A stretch of 64,000 nucleotides of DNA from Isoetes taiwanensis (lineage: Eukaryota; Streptophyta; Lycopodiopsida; Isoetales; Isoetaceae), in the NCBI GenBank assembly GCA_021234155.1, contig JAJEKV010000142.1:372001-436000 (forward strand). Reading direction: 5' to 3'. Each line of letters begins with the position of its first letter. Within the stretch, counting starts at the first letter, position 1. This document shows positions 21,899 to 33,746 of this stretch, in pieces. The position numbers were made by a program, and so were the translations under genes. The notes below the pieces were generated by a model. That model had not been told where the DNA came from. It saw only the letters and a program-made list of their open reading frames with translations, and did not search any database.

Positions 21899-22602
21899 TC
21901 ATGTATACCGGGAAGACAATGGTCATTATAGAGGAGAAATACCCTAAAATGGAAAAGTATGCAAAGAAAAGCTTTATACATCTTGTGGATAAATGTGGCC
22001 ACTACTTTGTAAACTTGCCAGTTACAGTCTATATGAAGCAAAATCCCATGTCGTTGCTCTTTAGTAAATGTACAAAGAAGGTGAAGCTTCACAAATGGGC
22101 AGTGAGGCTGCAAGAATATCAATTAATGCTGAAGAAGATATATGATGGGCCAAATCCAAGTAAGTATTTGCCTTATGCTTTTTTCCGTTTTGACGTGCAT
22201 GAAGGAAAAATGGAGGATGACACCCTTAAGGCGAGAAATCTGAATGCAACAAATGAAATGGAAAGCAATGCTCTAGTTAATCAAGGAAATTTGGCAATCT
22301 TAAGCACAGCTGAAGAATACAGTTTATACATTGGTAAACAGACCTCGTGGATGATGCCGATTAAAGCATATTTGGAAGATCAAACTCTGCCTGAAGGGTT
22401 GTCAGCAAGAGCCTTAAGGAAGTTCAAGATGAACTGCCTTTCATATATTCTGGTGGGCGATATATTATGTCGCAAGACTATGGAAGGTGTATTACTTCGA
22501 TGCTTGGACGAGGAAGAGCAATTGACAGCTATGGAAAACTGTCATAATGGTGTTTGTGGCGGCCATATGGCTGGAAGAGCTACAAAAGAAAAAGGTGTTT
22601 AG
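21745..22602 (+). pseudogene. pol: Gypsy degenerate RNase H and start of integrase
   Basis: Continues pol in another frame from about 21890. YTGKTMVIIEEKYPKMEKYA and VKLHKWAVRLQEYQLM are the connection and RNase H-like region of gypsy pol, but the acidic active-site pattern is not visible, as expected when the domain has been replaced functionally. After a linker come the first zinc-binding histidines of integrase (MENCHNGVCGGH). The frame ends at 22602 within the HHCC region. Confidence 0.75.
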
Positions 22603-23451
22603 GGCAGGTTATTTTGGCCATCCCTCCACCAAGATTGCCAAGAATATGTGAAGCACTGTCATGAATGCCAGATATTTGGGATAGGAAAATTTCATCCAGG
22701 AGAACTTGGGGCAATTGACACATGCAGACCTTTTGAGATATGGGGGTTAGATTTCATCGGGCCAATAGACCCACCCTCATCAAACCAGCATGAGTACATT
22801 TTAGTCGCGAATGCAGACTTATTTACAAAATGGGCAAGAGGCAGTCCCATTAAGAAAAGCAAAACAGAGAATACACCTTGAGTTTATATTTGCATACTTA
22901 TGTTGTAGGTTTGGAATCCCAAGGAAGATCTTGACGATCGTGGCACACATTTTATCAACACCGTAATAGATGATTTAGTGACCGTGCTAAGAATCCGCCA
23001 TGTAAAAGCTCCAAGATACTATCCAGAAGGTAACGGACAGGCCGAGTCAACTAACAAGGTGTTAATGGGGATGTTGAAGAAGACGGTTGATGCATCAAAA
23101 AGAGATTGGCATATAAAGTTGAATACTGCGCTTTGGGCATATAGGACCGCTTGGAAAACAGCCACAGGATATTCTCCATTTAGACTGGTTTATGGCACAG
23201 AAGCATTGCTGCCCATTAATATTGAGTTGCCTTCCCTGAAATATGCTCTAGAGATGGAAATATGTGACGATACTTTGAAAGCTAGATTCGATCAAATAAT
23301 GCAACTGGAAGAGGACAGGTGGATATGTGAAATGAACTTGCAGATGAAAAAAGCCAAAGATAAGGCTTATTTCCAGAGGAAAAATAACCTTCAGGGTGGG
23401 TTTGAGGAAGGAGAATTGGTCAACCTCGTTGGGAAGGACCATTCTTTATAG
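22603..23451 (+). pseudogene. pol: Gypsy integrase, split over three frames
   Basis: The piece at about 22612-22881 has the Cys pair (HCHECQ) and the first catalytic Asp (WGLDFIGPIDPP). A short third-frame piece near 22938 gives DDRGTHFIN, fitting the second Asp. The piece at 22978-23451 has PEGNGQAESTNKVL with the catalytic Glu, then AYRTAWKTATGYSPFRLVYG, standard for plant gypsy integrase. All DDE residues are present, but no single frame carries them. Two or more small indels separate the pieces. No chromodomain is seen. Confidence 0.8.
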
Positions 23452-24709
23452 CAGGAAAAGCAGGGCAAAATTCATACTGGTTGCAAGACAGCGATCTTCG
23501 GTTGCTGCCAAATCCTGCAAACCTTAAATATCTCAAAAAGTACTGGCCTTGAGAGATTCAAGGCAAAGCTCCATTTTGGGGCATATGGTAGGCTTAGGAT
23601 TTAGTCAGAGGGTCTAGTGTAGTCTATAGTTTAGTTTATAATTCAAAAGTTTGGTCGTGTCTACGGGGTTAGGATCTACCTGCACGTTTTATCTTAGTCA
23701 TGTAATTGTCACTATTAGCTATGTCCATAGGACTTGATCGATTTATCTAGGGTCTCAATAGTTGTGCTTGACAGATAGATGTAGTAGATATGGTGAGTGA
23801 AAAGTCTTGGGGTTGAGGTAAATCTTTGTATAAACGCTCTAATGCATACTTAAGGTTTGACCTTTTTGCAGGAGTTGGAACAGTGGTTAACAGATGAGCA
23901 ATTGGAATCATAGGTCATTAATGTAGCCTTGCCTGCATGCAAGTCTTCTGTTCATAATATTATACTGGTTTGCATATCAGTCTATCACACCAATTGTTCA
24001 CATTGCAAGCCATCATCCTTCGTGCTTCCACGTGCATGTCTGCTAGCTTACATATTTGCCCATCACGCTGATCCGCCTACCAATTTGCCTCGCTATTTTC
24101 CTTCGTACACAGTGCCAAACATGCACACAAGTTCTATTATGCATTCCCATGTCATGTTGGTCTTCATGTCATGTGCTGGTACCAATGTTCTAACATGCAC
24201 TCAGGACTGAATTTCATTTGCAGGATCTCGAGCAAAAACAGTGGAGAAATTGGGTTTAAACGTAACTATAATGTGAACTTGCCTGCATGCAAGTTTCTGC
24301 TCATACACCATACTGGTCTGCATACCAGTTTGCCTTGCTGTTTTCACATGTGAACTTGCCTGCATGCAAGTTTCTGTTCATACACCATACTGGTCTGCAT
24401 ACCAGTTTGCCTCACTGTTTTCACTTGTGCAGTGTACCAACTTGTCTGCATACACAAATTGTACTATCCATCTGCTGGCCTTTATGACGTGCTGGTCTGC
24501 ATACCAGTTTGTCCAAATCTGATGATCTTCGCAATCCCTACGTATAGGTCACAAATCATATCGTCCATTATTGGTCCTTATATGATGTACTGTCTGCACA
24601 CTAGAGTCCACTTCGCCAAGGTGTCGAAACTATCCAAGTTCTGAACTACTAGCTACCCACATGCATCTATTTGGGCTGAGGGGACCAGCCCCATTCGTTT
24701 GGGGCATAA
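23452..24709 (+). repeat. Gypsy 3' non-coding tail with tandem repeats
   Basis: No ORF of note. Between about 23925 and 24520, a unit of about 78 bp with cttgcctgcatgcaag and ctggtctgcataccag recurs. Two neighbouring units (24272-24349 and 24350-24426) are nearly identical, and diverged copies lie near 23930 and 24437. Both motifs are palindromic. Tandem repeats in the untranslated tail are known in Tat/Ogre elements. The last bases before the 3' LTR (cgtttggggcataa) contain only a short G-run as a possible polypurine tract. Confidence 0.75.
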
Positions 24710-26586
24710 TGTTGACCCACAAGGGGTCGACATAATTCATCTGAGCACATGCTACCTCACCAGTTTCTTCAATGGAGAGACCATTATCAACATTCTGCAC
24801 TAGCCATTTATTTGTCTTACTTATGTTGGCATCTTAGATGTCCAAAAGTCCAAAAGGCCCTGCAGTTGCCCAATCTTGACCCTCATTTATGAATACGACC
24901 TCATTTCCATCATTTTGATGCCCTCCATTCAGCTCATTTTGGAGTTAAGTGTCTCTGCTAGTGCCAAGTGCAACACTTCTATTTTTTTCCATTACAGGGT
25001 AAAACAGGGATATATTCAAAGTTCAAGATGCATACAGTACTATTTAGGGAATCATACCTATACTTGAAGAGAAGTCCCGACAAGCATGCAAAGATTTGCA
25101 TAGGCCTATCTATAATCGTGGAGATGCTCAAATTTGAAGCAAACTAGTGTACACTCAACTTTTGGAGTCAATAATCGAAGAAACACCATTAAAGAGATCC
25201 AGAACAGGTACGGTTTAGATGCAACTTTAGGTCCATGCTGGATTGACTTTAAAGATTGCGTTCGCCCGGATCCACCATTTTTCATCATGATTATCAGCAT
25301 TCCAAAACCTTCCTAGACTATCTTCCAGTTTTGCTTCCATTCATGATTGCCATTTCTTCAGTGCCCATCTACATTTGTTGCATTTGAGATTTCCAATAAC
25401 GCTACCCAGACTCAAACAAACAAACAAAAAAAAAAAAGAAGATGTCAAAGAGGAGCGAAAGAAAACAATGTGGTTTTTGTCTGTTATACGATGCAGCCAG
25501 AATGTTTGTCTCAAGCCAGCCAGCTTACTATATTTTCTCATTTGTTTTTTTTTATGGTGCCCCCTTCAATGTTCAAGCCTCTTCACATTTTTTTCAATTT
25601 TTTCCTTGCCAAAGTCGAACTAGCATGGTCCTAAAAGTGGCATCTAAACCTCTTGAAACCCTAAGCTCCAAGGTGTAACGTTGCCGACCGAAAATGGAAG
25701 GAAGACCATTTCACATCATCTGCTTGATTCTCAACGACGGTTTAGGCCCCATTAGGTGTGATTCAAGCGGCTGAACAATCAGCTCCAGCCACATAGGAGC
25801 ACCGAGCATGGAAATCGGCTAATTTGGAGAACATAAAAGAAGGCAGAAGAAATCCATTGGCACGGCTCCAGGAACACTATTATTCCAGTGAGTGCAGTCT
25901 TATTTGCATAGAATTGTCTGTGATTTGTACTTGTGAGGATCTGAATTGTTCTATTTACTTTTGCTTCCAGTATATCGTTGAATTTTCCAAATGATAAGGA
26001 TAGATCATTGTCTCATCATTAAAAGTTGTGCAGCAGCTTGATGTTTCTGTGAGTTCACTGAGCATATTATTTGCTGCTACATGAGGGACATACAGTTATA
26101 GAAGGTGCAGTCAGTGTTGAAGAATCTACATTGTGAAGTTGATTAATTTCATTGGAGCTATGGTATCTTTGCAAAGTTGCGGAGCATATTACCTGCATTT
26201 TTAAGCAAGCAGAAGCATTTGGAGATAGGCCTTATTATAAATCTTATTGTTGCTCATCAGCAAACTATTATTTTGAAGTCCAACTTGGACTTATATTGTA
26301 CTGTTAATTGCAGCTTGAATACAATGAAATATCCCTGCCCTGGTTTTGGGAAGTAATAGATCGGATTGCGAAATTGTTTTATCACTGTTTTAGTTTGAAA
26401 GTTTTACATTTGCATTGTTTGTCTATTAGCTTTTGTTGGCTGCAGCAGGGAAAGATTGTCTATTATCTTGTGTTGATTGCAGCAGGGAGAGGAGGATGAT
26501 AACAGTGGTAAAGAAAAATCTTACTAGTTTGGAAGTACAATAAATAAAGTGAAGATAATTGGTGTATTGCTCCACTTACACCATCA
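24710..26586 (+). repeat. Gypsy 3' LTR
   Basis: 1,877 bp, near-identical partner of 16108-17986. It is followed directly by the TSD copy cttcc at 26587-26591. Confidence 0.95.
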
Positions 26587-26591
26587 CTTCC
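26587..26591. other. Target-site duplication, right copy (cttcc)
   Basis: Exact match of 16103-16107, confirming both gypsy boundaries. Confidence 0.9.
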
Positions 26592-26882
26592 CAATTCGAA
26601 TTTGGGTCAAAATGGGGGTAGGACCCCTATTTCTCCACCCAAAATAGCAAGTCCCACTTGATCAATTGACTTGGGCCAGGTGGCACTCGCTTATTGGTGA
26701 CATTTAACTAATTATGCCTTAATTAGCATAATTAGATCAAGTATCCTCTAATTTTATTAGCATAGCTAATAAAATTCTAGTGAATCTAAGTTATCCCCTA
26801 TTGATCCTTAAGGGTTTAATTAAATATTGGTGACGTGTCATGGTATGCATGTGTATACTGTATAGATACCTGGAACGTCACA
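26592..26882 (-). repeat. Element A LTR, right part
   Basis: Continuation of the LTR interrupted at 16107. It ends tggaacgtcaca, matching the ends of the element B LTRs (ggaacgtcaca at 29969; gagcgtcaca at 39128). The total LTR without the gypsy insert is about 1,524 bp. Confidence 0.8.
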
Positions 26883-27410
26883 ATATGTTACTTTCTTTTT
26901 GGCATTTCTCTTATTTCTAGTTTCATTTGATTACTAGCCTAACTTCTTATATATATTAAAAGATGTAACAGTTGGCCCCACAATCTTAAACCAGTGATAT
27001 GAGATGTGTTGGTTTAAAGATAATCTTGAAAAAAAAAAAAACAAAATGCCCAACTAAAAAGACCCTAGAAAAAAAAAATTCTAATTAAGATATATGGCAC
27101 CCGAATGTGGCTCTACCATGAACTTGGCCACGATGATGTGCAATCCTCCACCTCATTCTATCCTATGACATGGCATGGCTCTACCATGAACTTGGCCATG
27201 ACGATGTGCAATCCTCCATCTCGTTCTATCCTATGACATGGCAACAGTTGTATCCATTTAGGTAGGGTTGTGGCTATATATATTTGAAGCTACAAGGGGC
27301 TTGCTTTCACAGTTTTCTCTATTCAATGTACATTGCATCTTAGATATCTTTCGATGTTATATAAATTGACACCAGAGGTGTCCTAAGTTTACAATTATAG
27401 TAATAAACCT
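26883..27410. repeat. Second copy of the F-box downstream flank
   Basis: Matches 6147-6806 from tatgttactttctttttggc to gtcctaagtttacaattatag, lacking about 150 bp present in the first copy. Similarity starts at the LTR edge (26883) and stops near 27410. The next part of the duplicated block is found only at about 62770, beyond all the intervening mobile DNA. Confidence 0.85.
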
Positions 27411-27500
27411 CCAATGTTTGAGTTTGATATTGTAGGAGGAGCTTGTAGCAATGGTTTGGGCTAATATTTTAATGTCGTATCATATTAGAATTCGTAGTTT

Positions 27501-28397
27501 TTGAGGGATTTGAGCAGCTTGGAGACACCAAAGCATGCAGAATCCAAGGGAGATTCAAGTAGTACTGATGGTGCCAACAATTATATTATAGTTCTAAATT
27601 CTGCAGCTGCCTCTACAAAGGCCTCCTCTAACACTGTTGCTGCAGGGAAGGAAAACGATGGCGAAGATGTCGGCAATCAGATTCAGACAGTCGTTAAGCA
27701 AGTGAGCAGGTTGACACGGTCAAGGGCCAGGAAGGTTGTGGAAGAAGAAAGTGAGGGTGAGTCAGGAAATGACCTTGATGAGGACGTCCCTATAGAAGTA
27801 TCATTTGGAAAAAAAAAACAAGGCTAATGTAATTTTGCCTTATGTATTTCAGGCCAACAAACCTTGATTTTGCAAGACAACCCTAAACCATCAGCCAAAA
27901 GGTTTTTGTTCAAACAATTAATATATTTGATCCCTGTTGTATTCCACCTTTAATGTGCAAATTTTGGTTTAGATTATTCATTCAACTTAGGCTTCTATAA
28001 AAACTTGTCTGCAGAAAAAGAAGGCAGCCAATGGTTATACTTAGTGAATCTGATGAACAAGACAATACAGATAAAGAAGTGACAGCACAAACTCTAACAT
28101 ACAAAAGGTGCCTGTTATCCTGTTACATTTCAGAATGTGTATTCTCTACAAATTTCAGTTGTTAATTGGAGCTCATCCTTGCATGCAGGAGAACAAGACA
28201 GGTCGTGAATGAAGAAACCGAGGACAAAGGCACTGCAAGGGTTACTGATAGCCAGGAAACACCCATACATTGGGGGCAGGGAGATACTATTAAGGATGTA
28301 TCTGACTATGGCTATCAGCACTCTCCATCATCTGGTAGCAAAGATAAAGCAGAGTCCAGCAGGTCGCAGCAATGTCCAGCACCTCCCGATAGCACTT
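27501..28397 (+). pseudogene. Exon-like pieces of an acidic, nuclear-type protein, cut by element B
   Basis: The piece at 27501-27827 encodes a Ser/Glu-rich protein with VSRLTRSRARKVVEEESEGE and an acidic end. A short piece at about 28016-28107 follows a tctgcag acceptor-like site, reads ILSESDEQDNTDKEVTAQTL, and runs into aaaag/gtgcct, a donor-like site. The piece at about 28188-28397 follows tgcatgcag and reads VNEETEDKGTARVTDSQE. The pieces share composition and strand, suggesting exons of one gene. The last is ended by the LTR element inserted at 28397. I recognise no family. The downstream ORF at 39496-39951 may be the other side of the same gene, which is inference from position only. 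Confidence 0.4.
28393..28397. other. Target-site duplication of element B, left copy (cactt)
   Basis: The five bases cactt before the LTR at 28398 recur exactly at 39129-39133, after the other LTR. Confidence 0.88.
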
Positions 28398-29969
28398 TGT
28401 GACGGCCCCAGCTCATGTACGATGCCCTGATCGTATACAAACTGGAGATCATCCCTCAAACCAGCATCTGCTCGCTGACATGAGGCCGTCCACCTAACAT
28501 CGGGCCCTTGATGGTGGCCAAGAACCCGACGGGGAAGAATGGACGTGTCATTCATCCCGTCTCCCTCGGGATCGACCTAGCTGCGGAAGCGTAAACAAAA
28601 CATGAGCACATGACATCAATCAACAATAACATACCCACCTCGAAGGGTGGTCCACCATATCACAGTAGCTGCAACAACACATCAGTACATCAACATAACA
28701 TGGGGAAAACCTACCCAGGCTCAGACTCATAGGGAAAGACCGGCGGCTTGGGGTCTCGGATAGCAATGCGCATGAAATTCATGGCAAATGGATTTGGCTG
28801 GCATAGGAACATGGTCGTTGGGTAGTCCACTCCATCCGCCCCTCCCGTGCATACTTTGCAGATAGGCTGAAAAGTATTGGAGCCTGACCGTAGCCTGCCG
28901 GGTGAATAGCCAGAGGGGCTACCGCTATCTTGGGTTGCATATCCCGGCCTCGATGAGGCGGGGAGGGAATCACTCCCCTCCGGAAGGTTCATGCCAATCA
29001 CAAAGTAGCTAGAGAGCCACTGCTCGTATTCGACTTCAACTCACTGGAAGGTGACGCATCACCCCACGAGTGTCGAGCCCATACCCTGCCCTCACGCAGT
29101 GCCAGGGTATTAGGCCTAGCTCACAGCGTTCCCCGGCCGTCGTTACGCGCCAGCGGGATCAACCGTGATTAGACAAGCCCTCCCTTGTCAGCCGGTCTAG
29201 CTCCGCCACCCACAGCCAGGCGGGCTCTTATGCACAGGCCGCATTAATTGGGAATTAATGGGCTAAAACTAGGATCATCCAACTACTTGGGCTCTGGGTC
29301 TCTACCCCCCTTCCCAATACACAAGAGTGGCGCATAGAATGTCAAAACAACATCACAACAGAACTGAAATAATAGAATACATCTATTCTAATCTACCTAA
29401 TCATACATGGTTAGGTTCCTTTGTTAGTTCCTATCATTCTTAGGCTGTAGGGGTCGCCTATAGCTAAGAATGAATACTAATCCTATGGAATGAGGCCTGA
29501 GAACTCGGATTTAACTATCAGATCAACCACTAACCCGCTTCTTGGCTGGCTCCCACTCCTCTGAAGGCGTCCATGCTGCTGGATCTCGAGACTGCTGGTC
29601 CTGGATCGAGCTACAACCTATGAATTCCGACTCCTCTGCTACTCTTCAGGCGAAATGGCGCCCAAAGCTGCTGCAATCCGACCTATAGGGGCTGGAAACC
29701 GAAAGGGTTTCCCTTTTAGGGTTTATGCCCCTTTATGCCCACGAATTTAGGGCTGGGCCCTTTTTGGTCAATGGGCTATTGCCACATGGCAAGGATATTA
29801 TATTCACATGTGGCCTTAACATGTGCAATATAATGGTTCACAAGGTCGTACCCTAGGGTACTACCCTTTACTTGCCGTAGTGTACATGTCGCCCCGAAAG
29901 TCGACATGTACTAGTGACGTGTCAGTATAATATACGTATTCATACCGTATGTTATGCTGGAACGTCACA
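28398..29969 (-). repeat. Element B 3' LTR
   Basis: 1,572 bp. It aligns along its whole length with 37570-39128, but with many differences. A striking share are cag/ctg here against cgg/ccg there. ORFs inside it are not genes. Confidence 0.9.
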
Positions 29970-29983
29970 TTCTCCCCACCTTG
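29970..29983 (-). promoter_or_regulatory. Polypurine tract of element B
   Basis: ttctccccaccttg on the plus strand reads caaggtggggagaa on the minus strand, directly abutting the 3' LTR, as expected for the plus-strand primer of an LTR element. Confidence 0.75.
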
Positions 29984-32900
29984 AATTGATGCTGTCCGCA
30001 GCATCAGGAGTCTCCCCACCTTGGGTTCTTCCTGTCCTGCAATCAACCTGATGCATACGATATACTACTATAATACTTACACATTTATTAAGATTACCTT
30101 AAGGTAATATTTTTAAATCATTATTACGCCATTACATTATCAAATAACTTGTCAAATCGTAGCTTAAAACAAGGTACTTATTAGTTTCTGTTATCACCAC
30201 ATTTAGTTTATCACAATTTAACACAATTATTATTTAAGGTACTCTTCATTCCTTGCAACACATTCCAACAAAATTTGTGTTGCAAGTCTTCGCACCTTAA
30301 AATCCTGTATTAATTTTACAATATCTATAATTACACACTTACTATCTTAATTATTAGAATTACTCTAAGGTAATGTTTAAGACATTACTGTACTATTTTA
30401 TTATCCAATTAACTTATGACTTTATAACTTAATCCACGCAAGGTAATTATTGCCCTTACTTAATACAATATTTAAGTTTATCAAAGTTTATCAATTCCAT
30501 ACAAAATTTACACTTCTAAGGTACTCTTCATCTCTTGCATCACATTATAACAAAATTTGTGTTGCAAGTCTTACCTCTTCGACCTCCTCGCCCCGGGAGC
30601 TCTATTGGCCGCCAGTGTCGTCACTCACGTTAGAACCATTTTAATTATTAATAAAATTTTGGTTATATGGTGACCACCCCACCTATCTACATGGATGCAT
30701 GGCTAATCTCCCGGCGTAGGAAGAGGGTGAATCTTCCATTATGGCCGTGGAGACAGCGCCTATATGCCTATATGCCGCTCATGCCTACACCCTAGTTGCC
30801 CAGCGTGGAGGATAGGTCCTTCCCGTATATGGGCGTGAAGGCCAGATTCCTCCTATCAAAGCATATATGGGGCTAGAGGTGCTTTTCCTATCAATGCATT
30901 CTGAATGACCTCCTTTCTCGAGAGGTCAGGTCTCCGGAAATGGAGCAGTAGACTTTCTAATCTACCTTCCACTCATCCAAGCGGGAACGCGGTCATGCCT
31001 ACATTTACATTACACCACGCCCTAGAGATCACCGTAGTAATCTCATCATCGGTAGCAACGCATGCAACCCTTACCTCATAGGTTACATGCGTAGATTATA
31101 CTTAACTACACATGAAATTAATCCAAACACAAATCGACATGCCTGAGCCGATTTTTTTTTTTTTGCTGGCTCCCTTTAATGCATGTGATTAACATAATTA
31201 CCTTAACGTAATATTTATGCATTAACTCACATTATCGTTGTTATTTAACTTATTTCCGTATGATACGTATACGTTCAGCAATTTCTATGCAGTTATAGGA
31301 TCTATATTTAACTTATCTATAAGACACATTAAAGCTTATCATACATGCGCACACCTTACCTAAGGCTAGAACGCATCCACCCATTGAGCTGGCGTTGAGT
31401 AATTTGGAGATGACTTGGTCGTTGCATTGCACTTCATTGGTGTAGTTAGCTACTACGTCAGTCTCGCACGTTGAAGGCCTCCTGAGCACTAAGGTATCTA
31501 TCTATCTTACGCTCTATTCGCTTCGGCCATTGCCGAAGTGAACTCTATTCTACGGGTCGGTCAATTCGATGCAAGTACGTTCAATCAAAAAAATTGAGCC
31601 CTCCCACTTTCTTCGAAAAGAAAATGGTCCTGCACCCCTTCAATGACGTTGTACACAATGTCATATCTATTCTCTCCCCTTAAGAGGTTATACGCTTCTT
31701 ACTTAGCGCATTACTTTACTAGCCTTAGCTAACATATATAACCATCTAAGATGGATGCACATATTATGTTATCATTTATTTCAATATAGTTATGGGCTAC
31801 CTACTTAGTTAGAACGATTCTAAAGCACAAGGTTTTGTCATCATGACAATTCCTTTTGTCTCAAAAGACTATTTGATTATTATAATTTTTATTTTAGATG
31901 TACCTTGCATGTACTATTCTTCTATATTCTAGAGATTCCCCCTTTCTTAGTTATTTAAACTCTTGGAATATTCCTACCAATCGAATTGATGTCATCGTAA
32001 CAAGTTGGCCGGACTTGTTAGATTACTTCTTTTCTTTCGGTTGGATTATTCTTTGGAGGTACTAGATTTATACATGGTCAACAATTATCCTAGTAATGGT
32101 TCCTTCTTAGCGAGGTGATCAATCTCACCAAGTGATTTCAATACGTTGGATGTCTGTTAACGATCGTGTATAATTTTAGTCACTCCTATGCGTTTCCTTC
32201 CCAATCCTTGACGCTTAGCTCAATATTGGGGCAATCCTTTCAGCGAGAATATCCGGCAATGCCTTCTAATCCCAATATGGATGTTGTCGTCCGTACATTT
32301 AACCTACTAGGCCCCATGGCCTTAGATTCCTGAGCTTGCTAGAAGCTCATCCACTGGTTGCCTACTTGAAGTAGCAAGGTACGTTCTTCCGAGTCGCTCG
32401 ATACCTCGGTCTCCTTGACGGTGGCTCCTCTTGATGTAGAGGTTGACTTTGTTCGTTTAGAAGCCTCTCCTTGCTGGTCTTTGATGGTGTAGTTGGTCAC
32501 TTGAAATCTTCCATGCGCTTTTCAAAAGCACGAAGGTGGCCTTGGTTGAAAAAAGATCTTTCATCTTGAACTCTTTGTCTTGGCAGCTAAAGGACGACTC
32601 TATATCCGATATTGTTTCCTCGACTTCATCGACGTCTCATACATCGAGTCCTCTTGTGGTTATCGCGTTGCCCGAAGAGTGTTGAAGATGTTGATTGCTT
32701 CACCCCTGCAAATTGGCTGACATCTCTTCGTTTGATTTGTTACGCTATGGGAGGGAAGAAATAACAAGGGAACTATATATGCAAAGCATATAGCTTACAT
32801 AATTACAATTACTAATAGAGCTATTAAGTCCCCCTTGTGCCTCCCTTCAAGTTGCACACCTACTCCTTGGTAATGTCATCGGTGTTCCTCCCGGTGGCTT

Positions 32901-33746
32901 CGTGTTGACGATCTATATCCTCCTATTTGTACGTCAGCTCGTATTCCGGGGTACTTGTTGATATACTTGGGCCCTCCGATGTTTGTCGGCTATGGCACAA
33001 CACGCTTTGCCTCACATTCTAACTAAAAGGTGTCTTTGGTCGTTGATGCTTCGACATTTCGGTCTACCTCCCCGATTACGTTCTCGGCTGTAATTCCCCC
33101 CCTTCACGATACTTGAAGCTATTTGGGCGTCTCTTGAGAAATCGCGTGCTTCCTTTGGCTATACTCCTCGGAGTTGTTCTCTTCTCGCAGATTGTTCTTT
33201 GAATCGTCCATCATTGGTTCACCTAAGTTGCATGCAAGTCCCGTGCAAGTTATCGGCTCACCTCGGCTCACCTAATTGCTTCTCCATCGAGCTTCCAATC
33301 TTCCTTGTTTGATCCCCTCATTCACATGGCTTGGACATTGTCACGTTCCTCGGTGCTATCTTTGTCTTCTTGTCTTGAGGTACCCTCCGTGGTTTTGATT
33401 GTGCCCGTCGGTTTGATCCTCCACATTTGCCTCTAGGGAGCTCATGGAAGAAGTGGGGTTGCTAGCACTTCTCACGCTTTTAGTTCGACCTTTGTCCCTC
33501 TATGCGGTGTGTCGTTTGCAAGGTTGCCGATGTGCGGTGCCATTGATCGGTTGATCCCGGCTATTGCGGTCGGGCGTTCTTGAATGTCTTGAAGCTCACG
33601 AGATGTCGTGGTCGGTGGCGGGCATTGTCATTCCTCCGTGGGGTTGAAATTCGAGTGCGACTCTCTGTTGCTTGGGCTTTGCTTCATTAGAGGTGCCTCT
33701 CGTGCACGGAAGTGTGGTAATCTCCTTGCCCCTACCATGGCTCCTT
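29984..33746 (-). other. Element B 3' non-coding body
   Basis: No ORF above about 65 codons and no polymerase motif found. A block of about 280 bp is duplicated in tandem: 30091-30300 and 30360-30590 share ttaccttaaggtaat-like starts and a well-kept end, aaggtactcttcat then aaaatttgtgttgcaagtctt. A weaker third start occurs near 31193. A T-run lies at 31150-31164. Base content is AT-rich to about 32000, then rises. Heavily decayed coding sequence in 32000-33746 cannot be excluded. Confidence 0.5.

Larger units (their letters stand above)
16108..26586 (+). mobile_element. Complete Ty3/gypsy element, Tat-like, with an extra RNase H
   Basis: Both LTRs (16108-17986 and 24710-26586) begin tgttgaccc and end acaccatca. 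They differ at only about nine positions plus a short A-run difference, so the insertion is young. It is flanked by the TSD cttcc. Internal order is gag, protease, archaeal-type RNase H, RT, degenerate RNase H, integrase, then a 1.2-kb non-coding tail with tandem repeats. The primer site after the 5' LTR (tggcactcctggtgggac) fits the class used by Tat/Ogre-type elements. Despite the young LTRs, gag and pol are broken in at least four places, so this copy looks unable to make all its own proteins. Confidence 0.93.
13420..26882 (-). mobile_element. Element A: 5'-truncated view of a minus-strand LTR element, LTR split by a gypsy insertion
   Basis: A 1.5-kb LTR in minus orientation runs 14875-16107 and resumes at 26592-26882. 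It begins tgtgacgctcc and ends ggaacgtcaca, the same inverted ends as the LTRs of element B. Immediately inside it, at 14862-14874, is the complement of a TGGTATCAGAGC-type primer site, so this is the 5' LTR and the body extends toward lower coordinates. The body runs only to about 13420, where it abuts the RT fragment; no second LTR is present, so the element is truncated. No polymerase is visible in what remains. Confidence 0.75.

Noticed and set aside
28328-29001. ORFs of 64-96 aa on the minus strand, also present at 37500-38168
   Set aside because: They lie inside the paired LTRs of element B and differ by frame-breaking changes between the two copies.
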